A stretch of 64,000 nt of DNA from Hoplostethus atlanticus (lineage: Eukaryota; Chordata; Actinopteri; Trachichthyiformes; Trachichthyidae): the NCBI GenBank assembly GCA_034670405.1, contig JAXDDX010000174.1, positions 372,001 through 436,000 on the forward strand. The letters are read 5' to 3'. Every line of letters begins with the position of its first letter. Position 1 is the stretch's first letter. Shown piece by piece: positions 1 to 14,969 of this stretch. A model generated the notes under the pieces. The model had not been told where the DNA came from and made no database searches. It was given only the letters and a program-made list of their open reading frames with translations. A program made the translations under genes and the position numbers.

Positions 1-1790
1 CTGCTGCAGTAGTTGGTGAATTCAGCAGTCCAGTCGGTGATTCACTCCTCAGAGAGAAGCCTGCTGTGTGACCTAGACCCATGGCTGCTTTTCCTGAATT
101 CAGGGGCCAATATTACTATTGACTTTGGCTAGACTTACTCTCATTGAGGATAACAGCTGATTTTTTTTAATTATTATTTGCATCAACTGTCATTATGCTC
201 ACCAAGCACTTGCTTCCATTTCTGCTCAGATTTTGTGTAATGGTCATTTTGTAAGCAACATGTCATAGTGTGATATACAAGCAACACAGGAATCCAGTCG
301 TTGTGAGATTAATAAATTTAATCCTGAGATTTTTCAGGCTTCTTGACAACTGCTTTAGTCCAACACATTACGGATCATTGTCATCATTGTCCAGTTTATC
401 CCGTTGAGTCTTAACAGTGAGGAGGGGGTGTGAATACTGAGACACAAACAGTTTTATATCGATTTTGTGACACATTTTCCTCCATCAGCTTTAGAATTAG
501 TAGTACAAACTCAGGTATGCCACTCTGGTCCTCAGCCTCTGGAACTCCATGTCACAGTTTAGCTGAAGAGAAGAAAAACAGAAGAGCATTAGATAAGTGT
601 TTAAACAACATGTGACTATACCCCAATGAACTGGATTCCTATACAATGACATGAGCATTTTGTTTTCATATTGCAATAAAAAATATTGTACATTTTATTT
701 GAGCACCTCCAGCTGTGTGTAATTTTTGTTGCATTTTTGAAACCATTCAATAACATACAACTTGTAAGCTCTATGTGAAAGTCAGACGAGCATTTTTCGG
801 TACCAGCAATACGCTGCCTTTCTGAATGAAAAGGACTAAAGGGAATTAACCTAAAATGAATTTAGTCAGATATTCTGGGCTGGGGCTTTCTGAACCCACC
901 TTTACCCTCAGCGACCTCTTCTCCAGCTGGGGCAGTCTGGACCAGTCTGGGGACCCAAAACACATCGGCCAGCTCACTTTCCTGTTCCTAACTGCATCAG
1001 GAGCGTATGTTCCAGGACTGCATCACAAAATAAAAATGTCTGTCAGCTCATTTCAACACTGAACTGGAGCTGCCTCTAGTTATCAGATGTCTTGTGTCTG
1101 TCTGACCTCACCCTGGGCTGTTGTCAGATGTGCTAGTCATGGTTTTGAACCTCATTGTGGTTGAGCTGAAAGGTGTTTGGCCAGGTGAGGGGACTTTGGA
1201 CCAAGTTTGATCCTGCTGGTACTTCTGTGGTGAAGGGGTCTCTGTCTGGTGATAGCGGTGTGAAGACAGCCTTGATTAGTTTAAATTGACATCTTTACCT
1301 TGTGAAAGGCATTATATCACACTCCTTAGTATAGAGATGTGATTGCTTGATTCATCAATTTGCTACTTTGTGGCCTATTGGTCTTCCATTTACCTTGCTA
1401 CGAGGCAGAAAGCGTCCAGCGGTCCTTGCAGAAAGAACATATCCTTTCTTACTCTCTGGTTTCTTCTGTAAGTCATACACCATGGTACCAAACTGTGGAG
1501 ATATTACCAAAATCAAAGCCCTCTAGTCATATCCAGTTCTGTGGGAAAAGGTGGATAAACTATGACCTCAAGTTGATCATCATACAAACAAACAACAATA
1601 TAAACCAAAAAAAGATAAATTCCGAGTTTCCCTTTAAAAAAACCCGTTATATAATATGTGTACTATGAATTTAGGTCATATGGGTTTATGTCTAAAGAGC
1701 TGAGTTAACGCTACGGTGCCTATAAAACGGGCCTACCCTCCACCACACCCCTGCTGATAAGTAACATGAAAAGACGAACCTCGTGGTTGT
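1..1790. other. Stretch with no recognised gene
   Basis: No reading frame here has a protein I recognise, and the short open frames carry no splice-linked continuation. An AATAAA-like signal on the plus strand near 676 could end a transcript entering from the left. That is only a possibility, because no coding sequence is visible before it. Confidence 0.4.
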
Positions 1791-2070
1791 CATAGCACCC
1801 AGGGCCGCGATGCGGCGCTTCCTGTCGTGACATTTCGTTTCCCAGACGGTTTGGCGCATAATAGATGGGAAAGAGCTTCCTCTCCTGACAGCTGCCGAAA
1901 ACTACTCTCCGGGGGGGCGCTGGCGACATTTTAGCAAGAAATTGATCGAATGGCAAATGCAAACAGATCGAAGATTAAATTCACGCTGGCATACTGTTAC
2001 CTGCCTCCCGACCTGCCATGACTTCCTCTTGTTGTGACGACCTGTAACTATGGTAACCAGCCTGGGGCAT
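1790..2070 (+). promoter_or_regulatory. Possible promoter or first exon
   Basis: This patch is richer in CG than the AT-rich flanks and has several TTCCTC/TTCCTG (ETS-like) motifs but no TATA box. A 23-codon frame starts with an ATG near 1950 and stops near 2021, and nothing identifies it. It could be the 5' end of a non-coding or unrecognised transcript. This is inferred from base composition and motifs alone. Confidence 0.2.
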
Positions 2071-2182
2071 AAATTATGAAAATTGGATTTCTTTGTTTGC
2101 ACCTGGAGGAGTACAACCAGTAACTCTACCTTGGTGTGTGCTAAGGAACCTAGAAAGAGTATAAAGAGTATAAGCACTACCA

Positions 2183-2245
2183 CTTTTCATTTCACTGCAC
2201 ACCCTGTGTGTGTGTATGTGACAAAGTTCTTGAATCTTGAAATCT
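2183..2245 (+). repeat. LINE-like 3' tail fragment
   Basis: The wording 'tttcactgcacaccctgtgt' followed by 'cttgaatcttgaaatcttga' resembles the 3' tail of teleost L2/CR1-type LINEs. A related tail occurs at 58.1 kb. No reverse transcriptase is present here. Confidence 0.35.
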
Positions 2246-2304
2246 TGAAATGCTTGTGTCTTTGCAATCAATCGAAAAATAAAACAAGACAATTTATAGA
2301 TCTC

Positions 2305-2310
2305 TTTATT
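2305..2310 (-). terminator. Polyadenylation signal of atp6ap1
   Basis: AATAAA on the minus strand lies about 0.8 kb after the atp6ap1 stop codon, in open 3' UTR-like sequence. It is the first canonical hexamer I would choose for this gene. Confidence 0.45.
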
Positions 2311-3104
2311 TAAATTGTCATCTAACACCATTAGTTGCTCAACTTAAAGTGGTACAGTTCAAGGACAGGCTAAGCAGAGATATTCCTTATAAATAAGTTA
2401 CACAACAAGAAACAAATTGCATAGCGCTGTCCTGTGGGATTCGACTGTGAAATACATCAAGATTCATGTAAGAAACTAGAGCCAAGACAGTAAATTGCAT
2501 ACTTCTGTAAGGCAATTCCAAAAGGCAACAATTCAGGATTTTGTCACAAAAGACAATCAACTTCTTATATACAGGCAATTCTTTCAATATTAGTAGTCTT
2601 TAAAATTACACAGCTGAAATAAAAACATAACAATCGAGGTCTAAAACAGTATAGACCTGTCCCACTACATGCAGCATGCACCACATTCACTCATGTCAGG
2701 TTGGCACAAAAGGCATTCCCTGGCTGGAGAGTGATTCATTTTAAGAAAATATTCCCTGTGATTGGCAAACAGTGGCACAAAGACATCTTTAGCACATGCA
2801 TTCAAAAAAAAGAATCAATGCAAAAATACAGTGTTTTCCTATTTTGGCACATGCAGATGAGGAGAGATTGCATGGAATGTGGCTTGCAAGACAAAAGAAA
2901 AACAGAGATGGCAGTAGGAGGAAAGAAAATAAGAGAAATGTGTGCTGACTGCTGTGGAGACACGGGATGAAAGGAAGGCCAATTCACCTCACAAAATGAA
3001 AGGTGCCCAAAGGTCCATGACTTAGCCGACAAGGAGGGACTCTCCGGGGTCCATGATCTATTGAGAGGCACTGAGTGACTTAAGAGTGTGTATGCGTATG
3101 TGTG

Positions 3105-6100
3105 TTACTCCGACTGAGGCACAGAGATGGAGGGACCTTTGGGGTCGTCGAATCTGTCCATGGTGTTAAGCTGCATGATCATGTGGAGGCCGTAGATGAG
3201 AATTAACAGCATGAGCAGTGAGGTCAACAGCCCCATCCAAATTCCTGCAGTGAAGAATCCTGCACAATCACTGGCATAGGAGAAATTTGTTCCATTTGCC
3301 AAACCGAAGCCCTGAATCTGTATCATCAAAACAGGAAACATTCATGAATCATTTAACAAACAATAAATAAGCCAATGACACATTAATGTTCCTCATTAAG
3401 AAATACTCCCACTCAAAACAGCATGCGAGTCGCAGACTGGAAAACACAATGAGTCATATTTGTACCTGGAAGTCTACGATATTGATCCTCCACTGAGATG
3501 TGTTTGAGTTGGTGTTGTTTGGCACTAGCAGGGCGTCTCGGAAGCTGCTGACAGACTGACAGTGGTAGGAGTACTCTGCAGGGGCGTAGATGTTACGGCT
3601 CCCGATGAAAGACACAGCCTGGCCATTGTGCTGCAGCTCCACGGTGTCCAGGGTGAACCAATGACGTGCAGACACCGGATAGAACTGCTGTCTCATAGCA
3701 AAACTGGAGATCAAGAGAAGAACGTTGTTGAGCATCAGGCCAACTGCATATCGACCCATGCAATATGTCAAGAGAGAGGTGTTATGATTTAGCCTTTCAT
3801 AGAACATACAAAAGAGTACATCAGTATTTTTTCCTTTTACGTACCTTAGAGTGATGTCTAGATAATTGAGGACAAGCCTGAACAGAGAAAAAATTATGAT
3901 TTAGAATACCCACCCAAAAATATTTTTTTCTCAACTCCTGTCAACAAACATACCAACACAACGTGGATTTTTGTTTTTAAACAGTAAAGAAAGCGTTCTC
4001 ACAATGAGTTAGTGGTGTTACACTCGGACCCTTCCAGGCCAAGGTTTTGAGCAGCAAGGTCGATCCACCCTGTGCCGTTGAAGCTGACACTGATGTTCTG
4101 AGCCCAAAGCATTATGCAAGGAGTATCAGATACATTGAACATTATAGGAGGTTTGACGTCCTCTACAAAGGCTTGGAGCAGGGACCGACCGATAGGCTTG
4201 TTAGGTGCGGATGTCTCTGAAATTACCTGCCAAGATAAGAAAGAGGAGCACGATCAAAGTCAATTTAAAAAGGTTTTCTTTCCTCATATGAGATCCAATA
4301 CAACTGCATGTGTGTTTGTGTATTTTAATGGCTTATATGAAGATAGCAGGGAACTAGAGTTAGTCTACTTTTTTTTTTTAAACGTACAATGGAGGTAAAT
4401 TGTGTGTAGATATTTATGGATGCTAGTTAGAATATCTTACTCGTGATGGCTGGAGACCTGTATAAATAGCGGTGTAGGGGACATTTTTTTCTTTCATGAT
4501 CCTCAGGACTTCCCCTATAATCTCATCTGTTGAAAAAACAAAATACACTTCGGTTGCCTACTGTACATGTCAAAATCAGTGGCTGATTACAACTATACAT
4601 TGATTAAGATGTTGATAATACTTCCGATTTTGCGCCTTAACATTAAATATACTAGTTCAAACTCACCATTGTCGTGTAGGACTTCCTTACATGACTTGGA
4701 CAAGCTGTAAAACAATAAATAAATAAAAACACAAAAAATGTAATTCATTTTTTACAACCTCAAGTTAAAAAAGGGGAAAATAATATATACCCATTAACTG
4801 ATAGACTGCAGAAAACAGAGCCTCACCCAGTACAATAAGGAAGGTTTATGAGCAGCAAATTGCTGTCAGATTCACTGAGGGTTAGATGTGGCAGAGTGTC
4901 TCGGTCTACGAGGAGAGGAGAGACACCAAGCTTCTCCTGCAGCAGAGCTGGTATGGCGCTGGATCCAGGCCACGCTAAGGCAGGAAGCACCAACGAGGAG
5001 GCAGAAGAATGCAGCGCAGCCTGGAAGGGAGTGAGTGGAACAGAGAGATGGACACTAAATAAGCGAAGAAGATTCATTTGTTATGAATTTGATCATATTC
5101 ATCATTTAGGACCAATGTACGTTAACAACTCTTAGTAAAACAAACCATACCTCAACGTTCGGAAAGGCACTATCTTGCTTGTTTCCATACACTCCACCAA
5201 ACACTGTGAAGTCATCTTTGCTTAACTGGATGCAAAAAAAAAGGATAATAATATAATGAAACTAATGCAGCGGAAACAGACAAATATAATTCTTTCAAAC
5301 CACCAATTTCATTCTAAATTTCCAGCATGCAGAAACAGCCTGAGCTGCGTTGGGGGAACAGTTAAAGGGGAAGTGATGCCAAATGTCACACCACAGTGAG
5401 AATACCATGAGTAACTGCTGTACAACTACACCAAGCACAATAAGCTTTTCACTTCCTATTACTCCGTTTCACTAAGCCAAGATATCCAAGGAGTAATTCT
5501 CTCCCAAGACATACACTATATGATGTTGTGAAAATGTCAATGGATGAGCTATCTTGATTGAATTAACTCTGGGGGTCAAGGGATACCCTGGAACGACCCT
5601 GGCAACCCTTTGCTCTCTTAGCGTCAACATGTTTAACCACAATAACCATCTCTGCCACAGGGAAGGCATCTAATTATCACATGTCAGGACTGACCTTGTC
5701 CTGCAGAAACAACAGCACAGTGTGTGGGTCCGAGCCAAAGGCAGAGCTGATGTAGGTGGACAACTGGTCAATGGAGATGATATGACCAGCTGCTGGTGGG
5801 GCCAGTGGTGGTAAGCTAACATGCAAAGAAAATAAACAATTTTACATTTCTCAAGAGCTTAGCTTGTCGAATCAGTCAGCAAACATCGGTTAGATAGTAC
5901 TACCTTCAGCTAGGTTGGCCAGCTAGCATAATCTAGGTAAAAGTAGAAGCCCAGCTGTAAGCATTAGCTTGAAAGGTAGCTTGCCTGCGTCGAGCTCCAA
6001 CGCGAGTCTATCTCAAGACTTAAATCAACAAAGTGCGATATTTACCCCTCAGTAGACCACATTAAAAGTGGCACTTGAGCAGTCGAGCTTCCCGTGGCGA

Positions 6101-6167
6101 CAAATGCGAATAAAAAGGCAATAAAGGCCATTGATCGCACTTTACTCGAACATCTTCTCCCTGCCAT
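3105..6167 (-). CDS. atp6ap1: V-ATPase accessory subunit 1 (Ac45)
   Basis: This gene encodes Ac45, a type I membrane protein that helps assemble and sort the vacuolar proton pump. Ten exons join in phase to 447 residues: 6167-6046, 5815-5695, 5225-5151, 5020-4827, 4704-4667, 4526-4441, 4226-4003, 3877-3845, 3703-3466 and 3317-3105. The start gives a signal peptide ending near residue 30, just before QVPLLMW. The luminal domain keeps family landmarks such as [14 protein letters not shown] and [10 protein letters not shown] single transmembrane helix (about 402-424) is followed by the cytosolic tail with [14 protein letters not shown]. The human protein is 470 residues. It lies head to head with gdi1, its neighbour in mammals. 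Teleosts may carry two copies (a and b), and I cannot say which this is. Confidence 0.95.
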
Positions 6168-6193
6168 TTTCGTTTTTCCGTAAAACTCGGGAT

Positions 6194-6203
6194 GTCACGT
6201 GAT
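6194..6203 (-). promoter_or_regulatory. CLEAR-like E-box at atp6ap1
   Basis: GTCACGTGAT matches the TFEB/TFE3 CLEAR consensus GTCACGTGAC at 9 of 10 positions. It lies 27 bases upstream of the atp6ap1 ATG, so near or within the 5' UTR or core promoter. Lysosomal V-ATPase genes are established CLEAR targets. Use of this site is inferred. Confidence 0.5.
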
Positions 6204-6569
6204 AGACACCAGCTGACGATCATGTGCGTCGGTGGCGAAGACACTTCCTGCTTCTTTCCCTCAGCCTGCCCTGCCCGTAACAGCTGCCAATGGAGACCAG
6301 GCTGGGCTGCATCTTACTAACTTTATTCATGTCACACCCAAACTCATGAAAAGCAAGATCACCCACTCATGCCAAAGCTAACCCACTGCCCAAACTGATC
6401 GACACAGCAGCAGAGGACTCTCCTGTCGTAAATACTGCTGGCGTCCTAGTACAAGCTGGCAGCCATACTACATAAGGAGAAGTAGAATATAAAGCAGGAC
6501 ATTTTAGGCTATAAAAATAAATCACAATGTCCCTTACGTGTCACTGATAGCTGTATGAGATTTTCATTT

Positions 6570-6579
6570 GACACGTGAC
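6570..6579 (+). promoter_or_regulatory. Second CLEAR-like E-box
   Basis: GACACGTGAC keeps the CACGTG core and differs from the CLEAR consensus at one position. It lies about 400 bases upstream of the atp6ap1 start and 880 upstream of the gdi1 start. Confidence 0.35.
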
Positions 6580-7457
6580 ACGATTAGGCGTGTGATCTCC
6601 GCCTTGTCAATGAATGACCATACCTGGCAACTGTCCATGGTTCTGATACTGTATTTAGTCAAACTTTGGCCCACACCTTTGCCTTCATTGCTTAACTCAT
6701 CATGACAAATCGCCCATATATGATGCATACTTTAATACATTTTCACATTCTTAAAAACAAATATTAAAAATTAAAAGAAACATGCAGTCGAAACGTATTG
6801 ATGATTAATAACTGCCTGGCTTTTGTAAAGAAAAACAAACAAGATAAGTAGGTGTTGGAAAGGCTTGCGTTCAGTGAAAGCAACTCCCATCCAGCATCTA
6901 CACAGCTGTGGCGGCGGAGGGATACGCCTGCCTCCACGAAACGCTGCACCTACCTCAATTGGGAAGGATATAAGAAATAGAGTGCACACTTGCTTAGACA
7001 AAGGGTCCTTATAACGGCAAAGCGTTCAGCTACAGGTAAAACTATGGAATGAAATTGAATGTGTGCATAATCACTCGATAAAGCCAACTTCGAGTGGGGT
7101 GTATTATCACAGACACTGTTTCAGTTTGTGTCTATTGTGTGGCAGGGCGCTGTATGGGAAGAGTGAGAGGATGCGCACTATTTGCCGACGCGAACGAATA
7201 TTGTTCCAGAGTGTTCCACGTTTAGGGCCATCTTTGGTCGTCCTCGCCGGTGATAGTGTGGACTATATAGGCTATTCCACTGGTCATTTATGCCTAATGA
7301 TTAATACATAATATTAATCTCAAAGCGAGACATTTAATACACTTGGGCAAAGAAAGGAAGCCAATTCGGGCGTGTTGACTCACTGGCATTCTTTCCTTCA
7401 ATACCCTTCAATTTCACAAGGCAAAAGAGGGCGAGACAGGAGAGGCGGTGATACAAC

Positions 7458-11515
<4,058 letters not shown>

Positions 11516-14190
11516 GCAGTAGAGGAGGCTTCAGAGAGGGGGCGGGGCCCAGGAGAGGAGGCGGGGGGGGGGGAGGCTGACTGAGCCAGGCGTTAAAACA
11601 AAAAAAGTGGGTGGGAGGAATGTGGAGCGTGAGAAGGGTCAGGGGTGTGTTTTGGCTCTGCCTGCCTGAAGCCGTTTGCCTCCTTTTCCTCGAGTCCCTC
11701 TCTCTCCTGACACGTGTTAAAACACACAAACGCTCACGAAAAAAACACACACACACACACACACACATTGTTCAAATACTCACACTCCCTATCTCTGTCA
11801 CTGAAAAGCAGGGTTGATATGGTCTCTCATTCCATTGTAGAATCTATAATCATGTCTTAACTATTATCATTATTAGAGGTGAGCCTATTACCTGTCGTTG
11901 CAATTTCAAAAGCCTTTTCATTCTTTCTGTAATGTCTTTTCTCATATCAGAGGGTGGGCGGACGGGGGGAAATTGCGAACTCTGACGTGAGAGAAGTGTA
12001 ATTGGCTTAGTGTAGAAATCATCTTCCTGAAGGGTCACCTCCAGTTGGCATGCATGCATCTTTTACACACGGTGGTATTGTACATAGAGCATAATGACAC
12101 TGCGGTATGAAGGCTGGACCATTCCACACATCATTCCTGTCAACCCTGCTTTCACCTTTCTCTTACGTGGTCTTTTACCTGTGTTTCTTCAATAGACTCT
12201 GCTCCTTTTGGCGAAATCTCTTGGTCAAGCAAAAATGTGATGAGAGGTTACATTTAAACGGGCTGTTCTGTCAACTGATAGTGCTCACTTTGCAATGCTG
12301 TTGTGTCCCCTGTGCTAGCAGGCAAGCTAACCGGTGGTTATTAACTGTCACACCCCCCCCCCCCCCCACCCTAAACCGTTCTGTTGTTTTATCTCTGTAG
12401 CGTGATGTCAATTTTGAATTTGAATAGTTTTGCTTTCTAACATTTTAAATTATTGAAGAGTTTTATTTCTATATATTTGGTGCACGTTTCACTTGCTGAA
12501 GTTATGAAGTTTACAGAGCTGAGGTTGAAAATGTGGTTGGATACTCTGAAGTAGGCTTGAGCATTAAGAAGGGAATGTCAAGAGCAAAAGAGTTGAGCGA
12601 GGTTTTCTGTGAAGAAGTATTCTGGAAGATTTGGACTGAGTGATTAAAAAAAAAAAATCACAAACGACAACCTGTTGAGATGGGAGGCAAAGTACCAAGG
12701 AGCTAAGAATGTATGTTGGGAATGTTTTTGGATTTGATATTAGGAACGTTTCACTTTTGAGTGAAGAGGGTGAAGACTGAAAATTTGGCTCATAGTGAAA
12801 GCACCAGATCGTGTCTTGGTTGTTTCAACCCTTGTGTATGTCATTCAGATAGTCATTCCCTTAGGAACTAAACCCTGTGGAAAAACATAGTAGTGGTTAA
12901 ATGGAGGGAAAAGCTGGACGCTCCCATAACTGAAAACACTTCGTAGCATAGCAAGCTGAGGTCCCGAGGCCACGGTTACAAGTGCCGCCCCATAAGAATG
13001 AACCAATATACTCTTTATTTGGTTTTAGCCTTAATTTGGGGTCTTATCCACTATGTTTGGGCTCGCGCAAAAAATTGATGATTTTAACAAACCGTTAGCT
13101 GCAGATCAGTCCTGTGCCAAAAAGGGTGTTGCTGGAAAAACTTATTGACAACAAAAGCGATATGCCCGTAGGGTCCTTAGCAGTTGAGTAGTTTACGTTG
13201 CTCTGCAGAGCTGACTGAATACAATAGAAGGGAAATTCTATTCCACCAAATCAGGCCAATTATTGCATACCTGAATCAAGGCGATCCCTCGTGTCCCAGG
13301 TTGATCTGCGGCTTGGCTTGTTGCATATCAAAGAAGGACGGATGAGACGCTCCAACCTTTCCTTTTAAACACTAAACAAGGTGGAAGCAGTTCCATTTTG
13401 CCCCCCCAACCTCGCCATACCGATCCCTTAACAACTCTAAACCGAGTCATTATGTGTTTGGAGTGTTTGTGTCTTATTGTTATGCTCTATTTATTTGAAT
13501 TTCTCTGACGTATTTGTGGAAGGTTTACGTCACATGCTGAGTATGCTATGCTATTAGTTTATGATAACAGATAGTAAAAATGGATTTTAAAAGTGATGCA
13601 CACCGACGTTATTTGTTTTTGTTTGTTTATTTGCCGTGTTATGTTTACATTATTTAGTGATCATTCCAGTGTTGCATTATTATGTTTAATATGATTATTA
13701 GCATTCTTAACAAACAGGTTTTAATGGAAGGATATCAGCAACAGCCTCCTGGAGTCATGGAGTTGAATTCAAAACCCTTTTAAAAAGTCAACCTATACCG
13801 CTATCTGTTCACAGCAGTTTCACACTGTGCGTCGTTCAACATTGTGTGTGGTCTTCATCCTGGAACCATGTTATCTGGAAAAACTGGAATACTGTTTACT
13901 GTTTGAGCATAGTTATATTTGAAGCCCCGCCCACCCCCTGCCCCCCCCACCTCACCATCAGATACTGTCCTCTCTTTTTTTATTTATTGAAAACAAAAGC
14001 CTAATGTGTGGTTGTACTGTTTTAATTTCCATCCAGTTTGGCCTTTTGAAAACTACTATTGACAATATCCCTTGAAATTGACAAAATAAATAGTTCAGGC
14101 TGAGTAGTAGAAAACTTACAGTCCTTTGTTTGATCACTAGTATGTGAACAATGCCTAATGTCTTGTGTAACAAATAAAATGAAATAAACT
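11516..14190 (+). other. Probable 3' UTR of gdi1
   Basis: The sequence after the gdi1 stop has no coding potential and ends in closely spaced AATAAA hexamers near 14172-14187. It holds a CA repeat at about 11744-11767 and a C run at 12353-12367. A 3' UTR of about 2.7 kb is plausible for a neuronal gene but needs transcript data. Earlier polyadenylation is possible. Confidence 0.45.
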
Positions 14191-14721
14191 ATGAATGAAA
14201 TGATAGAAAAATAAAAAGCACATGGCAAACCTGGAAAGACCCATCAACTTCCTGATTGCTATTGTGTTTTTTTGTGTGTAATACATGTAGTAAATGATAT
14301 GTAATTGTCTAGGCCATGTTTTGGGATTATCTATACACACATATATTTATACTTTATATACATTTATACTTAAAAATAAAACTTACACAATGATACAATT
14401 TATACTTACACACGATTCAGAAATATAAGAATCATCCCTTGTCTAAAAATCATTTCATGATGAAATATAAGGATCTGATATATATATCACTAAATTCATC
14501 AACAGAATCACTGGAGTGAGCTCAAACTGCTGCAGCACAAAAGGACATTTCTTTGTGGTTGCCATGCGAACAAGCAAATGCTTAGCCTGTCTCTGGTGCA
14601 GCTACAGACCATGAAGCTTGAATCCGGTTCAAATTCAGTGATGGAGAAGGCACAATGACAATCGATCAATCAATCCCTCACTAAATCTTCAATACTGTAT
14701 TTACTGTGTGTTCATCATTGC

Positions 14722-14727
14722 TTTATT
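14722..14727 (-). terminator. Polyadenylation signal of itih6
   Basis: AATAAA on the minus strand lies about 245 bases past the conserved-frame itih6 stop. The two converging genes are thus separated by only about 0.5 kb between their likely poly(A) sites. Confidence 0.45.
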
Positions 14728-14969
14728 TGCAGCTGTCTCCTGCACTGTAGTCCCCACCCCAACCAGCCCTCCCCTGCACTCTCTTTTGTAACCACACTGC
14801 TCTCAGAGGAGTTGAGGATGACTCAGTCAACAACATGTCATTTTAGCACCGTGGCGTCCCAGTGCTTGTTCATCTTTCTGTCTAATAATCATGCCGTGAT
14901 GACTTGAGCTGTCCAGCAGAGAGGCAACAAGGTGGAGCTGACAAAGTTGTTGTATCGAGGAAGAGATAT

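Larger units (their letters stand above)
6168..7457. promoter_or_regulatory. Shared upstream region of atp6ap1 and gdi1
   Basis: This 1.29 kb gap separates two divergent start codons, so it must hold both core promoters unless distant 5' exons exist. It contains two CACGTG-centred sites, at 6194-6203 and 6570-6579, and no clear TATA box next to either start. Nothing coding is visible. Confidence 0.55.
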
